Of a stretch of DNA of 64,000 bases, positions 49,339 through 60,192 are shown piece by piece. The DNA lies in NCBI GenBank assembly GCA_903858085.1, contig CAIOHJ010000299.1, forward strand, positions 10,656-74,655, given 5' to 3'. The position numbers and the translations under genes were made by a program. The notes under the pieces were generated by a model. The model searched no databases. It was given only the letters and a program-made list of their open reading frames with translations, and was not told where the DNA came from. The first letter of the stretch is position 1. Every line of letters starts with the position of its first letter. The stretch is from an uncultured Chloroflexota bacterium. GTDB lineage: Bacteria > Chloroflexota > Anaerolineae > Caldilineales > Caldilineaceae.

Positions 49339-50583
49339 TTATAGCCCCAACGCACGCACCAATTTGCGCACCGTGAAGCGGTCGCGCAGGTAATGGCCGT
49401 TGGCCACCGCCAGGTCGCGCTCGCTCTCCTCCAACCCAAGTTCGGCCACTGTCGCAGGCCCCCCCACCCGCACCAACAGCTCGGCCACCTCCTGCGCAGC
49501 AGGAACCTGCGCAGCGATCGCTTGAATCTCTTCCCAGCGCTCCAGGATCGTGCGCCGCAGCGTTTCCACCTGTGCCGCTGTGGGATCCAGGAAAGCCTTG
49601 TGTTCCGCCACAATGTCGCCAGCCAGCTCCCCGTAGGCTTCCCGAATCAGCGCCTCTTCCTCGGCGCGCGAGGGCCAGGTCGCAGCCTCCAGCAGATCGC
49701 TGACCTGCTGGCGCGAGAGTTGACGGATTCTGTCGTAAAGGCCCGCCACCAGGACAGTCGCAACCCCTACCTTGGCACCATGCAAAATGGCCGGCCGCCC
49801 CTCCCGCAGCAGTTTCATCTCCCAGTAATGAGAGTAGTGATGCTCCGCCCCGGAAGCAGGTCGCGAGCTGCCAAAATCCAACATGCAGTAGCCCGATTCC
49901 AGCAGCGCATCCAGTAGCCGGCGGATCCCTGCGGGCGAACCCTGCCCGATCGCATCGGCGTTGTCGACACAGATCTGCACCGCAGCCAGCGTACGCAGCG
50001 CAATTGACTCGTCGTACGGTTCGTTCCAGAGCAAGTGCCCGATTCGCCAGTCAGCGATCGAGGTGAGCTTGCCCAACATATCGGCAAAACCGGCCGCAAT
50101 CATCTTCTGCGGCGCCTGGGCCAGTGTGCGAAGGTCGGCAAAGAGCGCCAGCGGCGCCTGGCAGATCACCGTAATTTTGACACCGTGAACGATCAGGGGC
50201 GCCCCGATCGAGGCAAAGCCGTCCACAGAGGGGGCCGTCGGCACCGCAATAAACTGGCTGTGTGTGCGGTGGCTGGCAAAACGGGTGATGTCGGTTAAGG
50301 TCCCTGAGCCGACCGCCAGATAGGTGCGCGCCTCCCCCCCGGCAGCCACCAACACGTCAAAGAGATGGGCTGCATCGGCGATCACCTCCTCGTCCGTAAA
50401 AACGATGCTTTTGAAATCAAACCCCGCTGCGACCAGGGCTTCCTGCACCGCACGCCCCTGGGCGGCAAAGGTGTGGGTGTCCGCCACCATAAACAGCTTC
50501 TGCAGCCCCTGAGCCCGACAAAATTCGGTGAGATGTTCGACGGCACGATCGTCGATCGTGACCACCTGCGGACGGTAAGACAT
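49339..50583 (-). CDS. sn-Glycerol-1-phosphate dehydrogenase-like (AraM/EgsA) enzyme
   Basis: 414 residues of the iron/zinc-containing polyol dehydrogenase fold. NAD site: YLAVGSGTLTDITRFAS. Metal ligands: Asp in GFADMLGKLTSIADWRIG, His in SGAEHHYSHYWEMK and His in ILHGAKVGVATV. PTAPSVDGFASIGAPL matches AraM/EgsA. B. subtilis AraM reduces DHAP to glycerol-1-phosphate; in a catabolic operon a relative may oxidise a polyol phosphate. The C-terminal extension (about 330-414) is helical. GAGGAA gives the start at 50583, 10 bp after the preceding kinase. Confidence 0.88.
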   Translation of the reverse strand: MSYRPQVVTIDDRAVEHLTEFCRAQGLQKLFMVADTHTFAAQGRAVQEALVAAGFDFKSIVFTDEEVIADAAHLFDVLVAAGGEARTYLAVGSGTLTDITRFASHRTHSQFIAVPTAPSVDGFASIGAPLIVHGVKITVICQAPLALFADLRTLAQAPQKMIAAGFADMLGKLTSIADWRIGHLLWNEPYDESIALRTLAAVQICVDNADAIGQGSPAGIRRLLDALLESGYCMLDFGSSRPASGAEHHYSHYWEMKLLREGRPAILHGAKVGVATVLVAGLYDRIRQLSRQQVSDLLEAATWPSRAEEEALIREAYGELAGDIVAEHKAFLDPTAAQVETLRRTILERWEEIQAIAAQVPAAQEVAELLVRVGGPATVAELGLEESERDLAVANGHYLRDRFTVRKLVRALGL

Positions 50584-50593
50584 GGCAGATTCC

Positions 50594-52150
50594 TCACTTT
50601 TGCAGTTGCTTTTCGCTCATCTTGCGCATCAACGCATGCATCTGTTGATACGTCTCTTGATACTGACGCACATAAAATGTGTACTCGAGATGGCGCTGGG
50701 CATTGGGCTGATACGCTCGCTCGACTGCGACCATCTCGCCGGCCGCAGCTGCCAGGTCCGGGTAAAGCCCGGCCCCCACCGCAGCCACGATGGCCGACCC
50801 GAGCAGCGAGGCCTCTGGCTCACGGGTGACCGACAGCGTCTGACCGGTCACGTCGGCATAGATCTGCATGAAAAGGGGGCTGTGGGTGGCTCCCCCGCTG
50901 GCGATGATCCGTTCTATCTGGAAGCCCTGCCGCCGGAAGGTCTGCAAAATGTCCTCCATTCCATAGGCAATCCCTTCCATCAGCGCCCGAAACACATGCG
51001 CCCGCCCACTCTGCAAGGACAACCCCCAGATCATCCCGCGCGCTGTCGAGTCGGTGTGCGGGGTACGGTTGCCCTGGAACGAATCCAACACCACCAGACC
51101 TTCAGAGCCCGCTGGCAGGCGTGCTGCCTCTTCGTCGAGCAACGCATAGACCGACAGCCCGCGCGCGGCCGCATCGGCCTCGGCCCCAGCCCCAAAATTG
51201 CGTTTGAACCAGGACAGCAGCGAACCAGTCGACACCTGCCCTGCCTCTACCAGGTTCAACCCAGGCAGGAGCGCATCGGGAAAGCTGCCAAAGACCCCCG
51301 GAAAGTGCACTTCCTCCGCTGCAAGCGCAGACAGGACGTTGGAGGAGCCCATCACCACCCCAAGGTCCCCCGGCTGGGTCACACCCTGGCCCAGCAACCC
51401 CACAAAGGCATCTCCCCCCCCCATCGCCACTGGGATGCCTGGGCGCAGCCCCAGCTCGGCGGCAACCTCCCCGCGCAGCCCCCCTACCACTCTCCCCAAA
51501 GGCAGAAGCTCCGCCGGCAGCTTGGCCGCCAGATCCGCCAACCCAATCTCTTCCCAAAACGCCAGCGGCCATCCCCCGCTCGGCCCATGATAAAACCATC
51601 GCTGGGTCGCAGTGTTCAGGTTCAGCGCCAACCGGCCGGTCAGCCGGTAGGCAATCCAGTCCGTGAACTCCAACAGGGTGGCCGTGGCCCCATACCGTGC
51701 CGGCTCGTTCTCCTTGAGCCAGAGCATCTTGGGAGGCATCCACTCGGCATTGACCCCCGCCAGACAATAACGCAGCGCTGGATGGCCGGTCGCATAGATG
51801 CGCTGCGCCTGCGCAGCCGAACGCACATCCATCCACAACAACGCCCTGCCCAGCTCGCTGCCGTCCGCCCCCAACGGCACAAGCGTGCAGGTGGTCGCAT
51901 CGGCGCTGACAGCGACAATCTCGTCCGCAGATACACCTGCCTTCTGCAGAGACTCCTGCACAGCGCCCACCAGACTCGCCCACCATTCTGTCGGTTCCTG
52001 CTCGGCCCAGCCTGGGGCCGCAAAATAGGTACGGTAGGGGCGAGCGCCCAGCGCAACCCGCCGACCTTGTGCATCAAATATCCCGGCTTTGACCGCTTCA
52101 GTGCCTGCGTCGATCCCCAGCACGTAGGGAGCTCTCCTGAGATAGCTCAC
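50594..52150 (-). CDS. FGGY carbohydrate kinase (third in the operon)
   Basis: 518 residues from GTG 52150 (AAGGAGG upstream). Phosphate-1 motif YVLGIDAGTEAVKAGIFDAQG, PGWAEQEPTEWW, substrate-side LLWMDVRSAAQAQ, the central GGGDAFVGLLGQGVTQPGDLGVVMGSSN (catalytic Asp and ADP loop) and IIASGGATHSPLFMQIYADVTG (C-terminal FGGY signature). It resembles xylulo/ribulo/erythrulo-type kinases. The three kinases of this operon differ clearly in sequence, so they are not recent duplicates and probably act on different sugars or at different steps. Confidence 0.92.
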   Translation of the reverse strand: MSYLRRAPYVLGIDAGTEAVKAGIFDAQGRRVALGARPYRTYFAAPGWAEQEPTEWWASLVGAVQESLQKAGVSADEIVAVSADATTCTLVPLGADGSELGRALLWMDVRSAAQAQRIYATGHPALRYCLAGVNAEWMPPKMLWLKENEPARYGATATLLEFTDWIAYRLTGRLALNLNTATQRWFYHGPSGGWPLAFWEEIGLADLAAKLPAELLPLGRVVGGLRGEVAAELGLRPGIPVAMGGGDAFVGLLGQGVTQPGDLGVVMGSSNVLSALAAEEVHFPGVFGSFPDALLPGLNLVEAGQVSTGSLLSWFKRNFGAGAEADAAARGLSVYALLDEEAARLPAGSEGLVVLDSFQGNRTPHTDSTARGMIWGLSLQSGRAHVFRALMEGIAYGMEDILQTFRRQGFQIERIIASGGATHSPLFMQIYADVTGQTLSVTREPEASLLGSAIVAAVGAGLYPDLAAAAGEMVAVERAYQPNAQRHLEYTFYVRQYQETYQQMHALMRKMSEKQLQK

Positions 52151-52171
52151 GACCCCTCTACCTCCTTGCCC

Positions 52172-52927
52172 TCATTCCATCAACAAGCCGCCGTTGACCG
52201 CAAGGGTCTCTCCCACAATATAGCTGCTGGCCGGTGAGGCCAAAAAAAGCACAGCCTCTGCCACCTCTTCAGGCACACCCAGCCGCTGCGCCGGCGTGTC
52301 CGCCATCCAGCGGGCCTGCTCCTGGGGATTCTGCTGGGCAAGCAGCAGGTCGGTCCCTATCCGGCCAGGGGAGACTGCGTTGACACGAATGTTGTGGCCG
52401 ATCACCTCGCGCGCCAGCGAACGGGTGAAGGCCAGAACCCCCCCTTTGGCGGCTGCATAATGGGCGTGGCGCGCCGAACCCCGCTGGCCAGCGATCGAGG
52501 CGATGTTGACGATCGCCCCCCCTCCCGCCGCGATCATGCCGGGCAGTACTGCCCGGCTGCAATAAAAGACCGAAAACAGATTGGCCCGCACGACCCTCTC
52601 CCAGTCGGCATCTGTCATCTCCAGTACCCAGGCCGCAGGAAAGACCCCAGCGTTGTTGACCAGCACATCGACCTTGCCTTGGCGCTCCTCGACCTGGGCC
52701 ACCAGCGCCGCCGCCGCTGCGGGGTCAGCCACATCGGCCTGGTACGCTTCGATCTGCAGACCTGCCCCCATCTGCTGCACCGCCGCAGCGGCCGCATGGT
52801 CGCTGCGGTAGCAAAAAGCAACCCGGGCCCCCGCCCTGGCAAACGCCAGGCTGACCGCTCGACCAATCCCGCGAGAGCCGCCGGTCACGAGGACCTGTTT
52901 GCCCGCAAAGGTCCCGGATCCCTTCAC
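52172..52927 (-). CDS. Short-chain dehydrogenase/reductase, classical type
   Basis: 251 residues from GTG 52927, whose start overlaps the upstream kinase stop (GTGA). NAD(P) motif VLVTGGSRGIGRAVSLAFA, DVADPAAAAALV, NNAG in VLVNNAGVFPAAW, catalytic Ser in VNIASIAGQRG, catalytic YxxxK in HYAAAKGG, and the closing YIVGETLAVNGGLLM. FCYRSD after strand 2 places Arg at the position that favours NADP or mixed use. It is the only classical SDR of the operon and is the best candidate for oxidising an imported polyol to a ketose. Confidence 0.92.
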   Translation of the reverse strand: MKGSGTFAGKQVLVTGGSRGIGRAVSLAFARAGARVAFCYRSDHAAAAAVQQMGAGLQIEAYQADVADPAAAAALVAQVEERQGKVDVLVNNAGVFPAAWVLEMTDADWERVVRANLFSVFYCSRAVLPGMIAAGGGAIVNIASIAGQRGSARHAHYAAAKGGVLAFTRSLAREVIGHNIRVNAVSPGRIGTDLLLAQQNPQEQARWMADTPAQRLGVPEEVAEAVLFLASPASSYIVGETLAVNGGLLME

Positions 52928-54453
52928 GCTTGCACCTCAGCCAGTTCGACAAACGCCTCGCGCAGCGCCGGGTACAGCGAGCGATAGACCCGGTAGCAGG
53001 CCTCGTAGCAGGCCAAATTCTCCGCCTGGGGCTGGTAGCTCTGCCCAGGCTTGACCATCGCAGCCACAGCAGCCTCGATCGAGGGGTAAAGACCAACCCC
53101 TGCCGCCGCCACAATCGCGTCCCCCATCGGCGCGCCGTAGGCAGCCGCTGGCAATGTCACCGGCCGGGCAAGCACATCGGCCTTGATCTGGTTCCAAAGC
53201 GCGCTGCGCGCCCCACCACCGACACAGGCCATCGTCTCCAGCACAAAGCCAGCCTCCGCCGCGGCCTCTACGTTGTGGCGCAGCCCATACGCCCCCCCCT
53301 CCAGGATCGCCCGCACCAGATCCCCTTTGGTCGTCGCCAGCGACAGCCCAAAAAAGACCCCGCGCGCGGCAGAGTCCCAGATCGGGGAGCGCTCCCCGTA
53401 GAGATAGGGCAAAAAGATCAGCCGATGGGCGCCCGGCACACTCTGGGCTGCCTTCTGGCTCAGCAGATCGAAGGGGTCGACCCCCAGCTGGCTGGCTTCG
53501 GCGATTTCACTCTCCCCCAGCTGGTCGCGAAACCAGCGCAGCGCGCCGCCGGTGGCCACCATGGCGCCTACCACCAGATGCAGCCCTGCGATCGGGTGGC
53601 CCAGCGGGAAGAGCACTCTCCCTTGATAGGGGGTCCGGCTGCAGATCAACAGCACCGTCGACTGCCCGGTCATCTCTGCCGCCTCCCCAGGGCGGACCAG
53701 CCCCACTTCAATGCTGGCCGCCGTGCCGTCCACCATCCCGGCGATCACCGGTGTCCCTGCAGCCAACCCGGTCGCTGCAGCAGCCTGGGGCGTGACAGCC
53801 CCCACCACCCGCTCACATGGCTCGACTGCTGGAAGCTTGGCCGGGTCGATCCCCAGCTCCGCCACCAGCTCCGCCGACCAGCTGCGGCGGGCACTGTCGA
53901 AACAGAGGGAGAGCGGGCCGTGCGAGCTGTCCATACAGAAGACTTGGGCCAGCTTATGGACGATATAGCCGTTCGCCTGGAGAAGTTGATGGCAGGCTGC
54001 ATAGGCGTCTGGCACCATCTCGCGCAGCCACAGAATTTTCGGGCCAAGAAAATAGGGGTCGATGCGCCCTCCGTTGAGGTGGGCAATCCGCTCTTCGTCG
54101 ACTGTCGCACGCAACCGGGCACACTGCGGCTCAGCACGGCGGTCCATCCAGATCAACGCTGGGTAGACCGGGCTCCCCTGGGCATCCACAGCCACCAACG
54201 AAGGGGCCTGCGAACTGACCCCGATGGCTGCAACCGCCTGCGGGGTGACCCCAGGTGCGGCCAGCACGCGCTGCAACACTTGGCAGGTTGCTCGCCACCA
54301 GAGCTCCGGGTCTTGTTCTGCCCAGCCAGGCTGGGGAAAGGAGGTCGGATATTCGACACCAGCCTGGGCCAGCACGGTGCCCGCAGGGTCACAGACGACC
54401 GCCTTGGTGCCCGTTGTGCCGACATCCACCCCAACCAGCAGCTGCGCTGGCAT
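52924..54453 (-). CDS. FGGY carbohydrate kinase, xylulokinase-like (second in the operon)
   Basis: 509 residues. LLVGVDVGTTGTKAVVCDPAGTV, YPTSFPQPGWAEQDPELWW (a xylulokinase-like stretch), ALIWMDRRAEPQC, GMVDGTAASIEVGLVRPGEAAEMTGQSTVLLIC (catalytic Asp and phosphate loop), and a C-terminal MACVGGGARSALWNQIKADVLARPV signature. Length and motif order match xylulokinase/ribulokinase relatives. It overlaps the SDR gene by 4 bp and follows the 2-hydroxyacid dehydrogenase by 6 bp. Confidence 0.92.
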   Translation of the reverse strand: MPAQLLVGVDVGTTGTKAVVCDPAGTVLAQAGVEYPTSFPQPGWAEQDPELWWRATCQVLQRVLAAPGVTPQAVAAIGVSSQAPSLVAVDAQGSPVYPALIWMDRRAEPQCARLRATVDEERIAHLNGGRIDPYFLGPKILWLREMVPDAYAACHQLLQANGYIVHKLAQVFCMDSSHGPLSLCFDSARRSWSAELVAELGIDPAKLPAVEPCERVVGAVTPQAAAATGLAAGTPVIAGMVDGTAASIEVGLVRPGEAAEMTGQSTVLLICSRTPYQGRVLFPLGHPIAGLHLVVGAMVATGGALRWFRDQLGESEIAEASQLGVDPFDLLSQKAAQSVPGAHRLIFLPYLYGERSPIWDSAARGVFFGLSLATTKGDLVRAILEGGAYGLRHNVEAAAEAGFVLETMACVGGGARSALWNQIKADVLARPVTLPAAAYGAPMGDAIVAAAGVGLYPSIEAAVAAMVKPGQSYQPQAENLACYEACYRVYRSLYPALREAFVELAEVQA

Positions 54454-54459
54454 AGACGC

Positions 54460-55521
54460 TTACCTCCGCTGTGCCAGCGCAGCTGCATTGGCACAATAGT
54501 CGAGCGAGCGTCCTGCTAGAAAATGAGCGACATCCCGCACCACCTGGTCGGGGCCCCGTTCTGCCGAATTTTTGGAGGAGCCTGCAATGTGCGGGGTGAC
54601 TGTGACATTGGGGAGCGAAAGCAGCGGCCAGTCGGGCGCCGGGGGTTCCTCTGGAAAACAGTCGATGCCCGCGCCGGCCAGATGGCCGCTCTGCAGCGCT
54701 GCCGAGAGCGCCTCATAGTCGACCAGCGGGCCGCGTGCTGTGTTGATGAAATAGGCCCCCGCTTTCATCTGCGCAAACTGGGCAGCTCCCATCATGCCCA
54801 CCGTCTGCGGCGTCACCCGGGCATGCAGGCTGACAATGTCAGAACGGGCCAGCAGGCTCGGCAGATCGACCGACTCAACCCCCAATGCGGCGCAGCGCTC
54901 GGCCGACACATAGGGATCATAGGCCAGGATGTGCAGCCCAAACGGCTGCAGGTAGGTCACCAAAGACTGCGCAATGGCGCCAAACCCCACCAACCCCAAC
55001 GTCTGCCCGCGCAGTTCACGGCCCGTGCGCTCATACCGGTAGAGATCCCCCCGCCAGATACCCTGGCTCAGCGCAGCGTGGGCCCGGGCAATCCCGCGGC
55101 ATTCTGCCAGAATGAGCCCGACAGTAAACTCGACGACCGCCTGCGAGTTGCGCGCCGGCGCATGGACGACCGGAATGCCCCGTTCGGTGGCGGCCGCCAG
55201 GTTGATATTGACCGGCCCCCCCCGGCAACAGCCGATGACGCGCAGGTGGGCTGCCCCTGCAATGACCTGCCGAGTCACCGGCGCCACGTGGGTGAGCAGA
55301 ACCTCCGCCTCACAGGCGAGCGCTGCCACCGCAGCCTCGTCGCCGACAAATTCCTGCACCTCGTCGTTGTGCTGCAGCGGCGTGTCCGGCCAGGACACCT
55401 GCAGGGCAGCCACGTCGACTGCCCCCACCGCCGGCACCAGATGGCGCTCCAATGCAGCGACAAACAACTCGCTGCCCACAAATTGATCGCCGATCACGGC
55501 GACCCGAAGCTGTTTCGACAT
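54460..55521 (-). CDS. D-2-hydroxyacid dehydrogenase family protein
   Basis: 353 residues from ATG 55521 (the frame extends upstream antisense-style to 55800 without support). NAD-binding LGLVGFGAIAQSLVTYLQPFG (about 170-190), catalytic Arg in TARGPLVDYEAL, Glu in AGIDCFPEEPPAPDWPL and His in VTVTPHIAGSSKNSAERG. The segment CCRGGPVNINLAAATERGIPV replaces the usual 'G-G-VDNID' wording. The family covers phosphoglycerate, erythronate-4-phosphate, hydroxypyruvate and related dehydrogenases. Its position between two kinases suggests oxidation or reduction of a sugar acid (or its phosphate). Confidence 0.88.
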   Translation of the reverse strand: MSKQLRVAVIGDQFVGSELFVAALERHLVPAVGAVDVAALQVSWPDTPLQHNDEVQEFVGDEAAVAALACEAEVLLTHVAPVTRQVIAGAAHLRVIGCCRGGPVNINLAAATERGIPVVHAPARNSQAVVEFTVGLILAECRGIARAHAALSQGIWRGDLYRYERTGRELRGQTLGLVGFGAIAQSLVTYLQPFGLHILAYDPYVSAERCAALGVESVDLPSLLARSDIVSLHARVTPQTVGMMGAAQFAQMKAGAYFINTARGPLVDYEALSAALQSGHLAGAGIDCFPEEPPAPDWPLLSLPNVTVTPHIAGSSKNSAERGPDQVVRDVAHFLAGRSLDYCANAAALAQRR

Positions 55522-55529
55522 GCTCGTTC

Positions 55530-57068
55530 TTATCCGATCGTTTTCCGCTTTGTCCAGACTGCCAACATGGCCTCGCGCTCGGCCCGGTATCCCTGCAACA
55601 ACGCCAGATAGTGCGCGCGAAGTCCTGGGGTCGGCGCAACAGTGCGTGCTGGCCGCACCATCTGGGCGACAGCCTCGGCGTAGGAGGCATAGAGCCCGGT
55701 TGCCACGGCGGCGTTGATCACCGCCCCGCGCGCGCCGTACTCGCTCCCTTCTGCCACCACCACGGGTGCCCCCAACGCATCTGCCAGCATCTGCGCCCAC
55801 AACAGGCTGCGCGCACCACCTCCTGCCAGCCGCAGCGAAGTCACAGGGACGCCCATCGTCTCATAACAGTCGAGTACCGAAAGCGCCACACCTTCATACA
55901 CCGCCCGCAGCAAGGTAGCCCGCGTGTGGCAGGCACTGATCCCGCTGAACTGGGCGCGGGCCGCCGAACAGAGAAACGGTGCCCGTTCCCCCGCTGGGTC
56001 CAGGTAAGGATGGTAGCAGACCCCCTCTGCCCCCAACGGTTCTTGGCGGGCAATCTGCTCCAATTGCTCCCACAGATTGCCCCCCCTCTGGCGGGCCGCC
56101 GCCCACTCGGGGGCGTAAAACTCACGGGCAAACCACTGCAAATTCTGCGTGCAGGTCATCGTCGGCAGCAGCCGCACCCACACCCCCTCCGGCGCGTGGC
56201 ACATGTTGTAGCCGATGTCGGCGGGCGTCAACAGAGGCCGGTCGACCATCAACTGGTGGACACCCGCCGTGCCCAGCACAGAACAGGCGTCTCCAGGAAA
56301 GGCCGCACCCACCCCCAACGCCGATGCGGCCACATCAAAGGGACCCGCCACCACCGGTGTCCCTGGCAGCAGCCCCAGCTGCCGGGCCACCTCCGCCAAC
56401 AACGGGGCCTGGTTGGCCGCAGGAGGGGGGGTCGCCGGAATGGCTGCCCGCCAGGGCTCAATGCCCAGCAGCGCAAAAATTCGCTCCTCCAACGCCTGGG
56501 TGTAGACCGAAAAATAGGTGTGCGAAGCGTCGGTGCTGTCCGAACGGACCAGAGCGGTCAGACAAAAAAAGATCCAATCTTTGGCACGCAGCACCGCTGC
56601 AGTACGCTGCAGCGTCTCTGGCTCATGTTCGAGCAGCCACCGCAGCTGTACAGCCTGGTTGCAGGTGTTGAGCGCTGTGCCGGTGATCTGAAACAGCTCC
56701 TGACCCACCCCCTCCTGCCAGAACTGCTCGACCAGCGGCGCAGTGCGACCGTCGCACCAGAGCAGCGCAGGCCGCACCGGCTGCCCCTGACGGTCGATCA
56801 GCCAGCTGCCATCCCCCTGACCCGTCACCCCCACCGCGACCACCTCGGCCGGATCGACAGCCGCCTGCGCCAGGGTCCGGTGAATTGTCTGCTGCACAGC
56901 CTGCCAGACCTCCCCCAGATCCGACTCGGCCCAGGAGTTCTCTGGGGCCAACAGACTCGACGGATGCTCTGCGCCGGCCAGCTCATGGCCGGCCAGATCA
57001 AAGAGCGTGCTCTTGATCGCCGTTGTGCCTGCGTCGATACCCAACAGATAAACGCCGCCCACCTTCAC
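55530..57068 (-). CDS. FGGY carbohydrate kinase (first in the operon)
   Basis: 512 residues from GTG 57068 (AGGAGA upstream, overlapping the stop of the ATPase gene). YLLGIDAGTTAIKSTLFDLAG, NSWAESDLGEVW, LLWCDGRTAPLVEQ, AGPFDVAASALGVGAAFPGDACSVLGTAG (catalytic Asp and phosphate loop) and LRLAGGGARSLLWAQMLADALGAPV. It is cysteine- and tryptophan-rich compared with the other two kinases and resembles the erythritol/L-ribulose kinase side of the FGGY family, although this is a by-eye impression. It follows the transporter genes by 7 bp, so import and phosphorylation are tightly linked. Confidence 0.9.
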   Translation of the reverse strand: MKVGGVYLLGIDAGTTAIKSTLFDLAGHELAGAEHPSSLLAPENSWAESDLGEVWQAVQQTIHRTLAQAAVDPAEVVAVGVTGQGDGSWLIDRQGQPVRPALLWCDGRTAPLVEQFWQEGVGQELFQITGTALNTCNQAVQLRWLLEHEPETLQRTAAVLRAKDWIFFCLTALVRSDSTDASHTYFSVYTQALEERIFALLGIEPWRAAIPATPPPAANQAPLLAEVARQLGLLPGTPVVAGPFDVAASALGVGAAFPGDACSVLGTAGVHQLMVDRPLLTPADIGYNMCHAPEGVWVRLLPTMTCTQNLQWFAREFYAPEWAAARQRGGNLWEQLEQIARQEPLGAEGVCYHPYLDPAGERAPFLCSAARAQFSGISACHTRATLLRAVYEGVALSVLDCYETMGVPVTSLRLAGGGARSLLWAQMLADALGAPVVVAEGSEYGARGAVINAAVATGLYASYAEAVAQMVRPARTVAPTPGLRAHYLALLQGYRAEREAMLAVWTKRKTIG

Positions 57069-57075
57069 TCTTCTC

Positions 57076-58176
57076 CTACAACGCTGCTTGCGTTTTGGCA
57101 TCAAAGAGATGGATCTGGCTGGCGCGCAGCCGCAGGTGGACCGTATCCCCGCGGCGGAGGCTCAATTCGGGCGGGGTCACGACCAGCAGCGCCGCTGCAC
57201 CGATGGAGACCGCCAGCTGCCCTTCTTCACCCAACGACTCATAGGTGGAAACCACCCCCTGCAGCTCGCCAGGGCCGTTTCCCGGCTGATCCAACAGATC
57301 CAGATGGACCGGGCGAATGCCCAGATCCACCTGCTGAATCCCCGCACGCTCCAGCCGGCTGCGCAGCAGATCGGGGAGCAACAGCCTGAAGCTGTTGTCA
57401 GCAGAGATCAAAAAGAGCTGCCCCCCTTCACTTTGTGGCCGACAAGGCAGAAAATTCATGGGCGGCTCGCCGATAAACCCCGCCACAAATTCGTTGACCG
57501 GGTGGTTGTAGACGTCCTCAAAAGTACCTACCTGCTGCAACACCCCAAAATTCATCACGGCAATGCGCTCGGCCATCGCCACCGCCTCCAACTGGTCGTG
57601 GGTGACCAGAATCGTCGTACTTTTGGTCTCCGCATGCAGACGCTTGAGCTCCACCCGCATGTGCGAACGCTGGGCCGCATCCAGATGGGAGAGCGGTTCG
57701 TCCATCAAAAAGACATCCGGGTTGCGCACCAGCGCGCGCGCCAGCGAGATCCGTTGCTTGTGTCCGCCTCCCAGTTCGGCCGGCGTTCGGTTCAAAATAT
57801 CGGTGATCTCCAACATCGCAGCGACCGCACGGACCCGACGGTCGATCTCGGCGGGCGCCACCTTCTTGGCACGCAGGTTGAAAGCGATATTTTCGTAGAC
57901 AGTCAGCGGCGGATAGAGGGCGTAGGTCTCGAAGGCCAACGCCACGTTGCGGTGGTTCGGCGCCAGTTTGTTGACCAGCCGGCTGCCGATATACATTTCG
58001 CCGCCGGTGATCTCTTCCAACCCGACGATCATCCGCAGCGTCGACGTCTTGCCACAGCCAGAGGGGCCCAACAAAGCCAAAAACTCGCCGTCAGCAACGG
58101 TCAGGTTGAGGTCTTTGACAGCCTCGACCCCCCCTTTGTAGGTTTTATAGATATGGACGAGGCGCAATTCAGCCAT
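57076..58176 (-). CDS. Polyol/sugar ABC transporter ATPase 2 (degenerate signature)
   Basis: 366 residues of the MalK/UgpC group. Walker A GPSGCGKTS, Walker B VFLMDEPLSHLDAAQR, H-loop VTHDQLEAVAM and a TOBE domain (about 235-366). The signature, normally LSGGQ, reads AELGGGHKQR. It follows another, different ATPase by 11 bp. Two ATPase genes per transporter are known from the rhizobial glycerol importer GlpSTPQV; the gene order here (binding protein, two permeases, two ATPases) is the same idea. Confidence 0.92.
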   Translation of the reverse strand: MAELRLVHIYKTYKGGVEAVKDLNLTVADGEFLALLGPSGCGKTSTLRMIVGLEEITGGEMYIGSRLVNKLAPNHRNVALAFETYALYPPLTVYENIAFNLRAKKVAPAEIDRRVRAVAAMLEITDILNRTPAELGGGHKQRISLARALVRNPDVFLMDEPLSHLDAAQRSHMRVELKRLHAETKSTTILVTHDQLEAVAMAERIAVMNFGVLQQVGTFEDVYNHPVNEFVAGFIGEPPMNFLPCRPQSEGGQLFLISADNSFRLLLPDLLRSRLERAGIQQVDLGIRPVHLDLLDQPGNGPGELQGVVSTYESLGEEGQLAVSIGAAALLVVTPPELSLRRGDTVHLRLRASQIHLFDAKTQAAL

Positions 58177-58187
58177 GACGGAACCCT

Positions 58188-59303
<1,116 letters not shown>

Positions 59304-59310
59304 GCTGCGT

Positions 59311-60174
59311 TCAGCCTTTCACAGCGCCAAAGCTGAGGCCACGGATAAGATAGCGCTGAATGCTCAACGCCAGAAGAATCTGCGGAAGGGTGGCCAGCAC
59401 CGAAGCGGCAGCCATGCGGTTGAAAAACCCCTGGGCCGACGAGATATAGCCGAGCGAAGCAACTGTCACCGTCTGCACATTCGAACCGCCCAGCACCAAC
59501 GGAAACATAAAATTATTCCAGGCAAAGATAAACGCCAGCAAGGCAGCCGCCGCCAGGCCAGGCCGAACCAACGGCATCAAAATTCTAAAAAAGACGTGCC
59601 ACCACGAATAGCCGTCGATCATCGCCGCCTGTTCGATATCCGGGGAGATGTCTTCAAAATAACTGCGCAGCACCCAGATCAGCAGCGGCAGGGTCACCAG
59701 CTGATAGACCCACATGATGCCCAGGTGGGTGTCGTAGAGCCCCAGCTGACGATAGACAACCGACAGCGGGATAATGACCACCAGCTCGGGCGCAAAGCGA
59801 AACGAAAGAAAAGTGAAGGCAAGGTCTTCTTTGCCACGAAATTTGTAGCGGGCCAGCGCGTAGGCCGCTGGAACCCCCACCAACAACGAGATCAACACAG
59901 CCCCGCTGCTGGTGATCAGGCTGTTCATAAAATTGCGGGGAAACTCCTGTTTGGCCACTACACCGGCAGCCGCGCGCGCGTCTCCAAAAAGAATCGCAAG
60001 ATAGTTGTCGATCGTCGGGGTGAACACAAACTGTGTGGTGAAAAGCTCTGGCCCGCTCTTGAGTGAAACCAGGACCATCCAGACCAAAGGAAACAGCGCA
60101 AACAAAAAGTAAAGAATCAAAAATGCGTCGGAGAGTACCGCCGCCAGTCGGCCCTGAGCTTTTTCAGTCTGCAT
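59311..60174 (-). CDS. ABC transporter permease, MalG-like
   Basis: 287 residues, six membrane helices. The EAA loop that contacts the ATPase is EDISPDIEQAAMIDGYSWWHVFFRILMPLVRPGL (about 180-213). The N-terminus is short and the C-terminus ends RYLIRGLSFGAVKG, typical of CUT1 MalG-type subunits. It pairs with the MalF-like permease immediately upstream (18-bp gap). Confidence 0.92.
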   Translation of the reverse strand: MQTEKAQGRLAAVLSDAFLILYFLFALFPLVWMVLVSLKSGPELFTTQFVFTPTIDNYLAILFGDARAAAGVVAKQEFPRNFMNSLITSSGAVLISLLVGVPAAYALARYKFRGKEDLAFTFLSFRFAPELVVIIPLSVVYRQLGLYDTHLGIMWVYQLVTLPLLIWVLRSYFEDISPDIEQAAMIDGYSWWHVFFRILMPLVRPGLAAAALLAFIFAWNNFMFPLVLGGSNVQTVTVASLGYISSAQGFFNRMAAASVLATLPQILLALSIQRYLIRGLSFGAVKG

Positions 60175-60192
60175 AGGTGCGCGCCCTCCTCC

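Noticed and set aside
50582..57389. Several long plus-strand frames opposite the kinase genes (551, 529 and 645 codons)
   Set aside because: They are His/Arg/Gln/Pro-rich shadows of the minus-strand FGGY, SDR and dehydrogenase genes, without motifs or ribosome binding sites.
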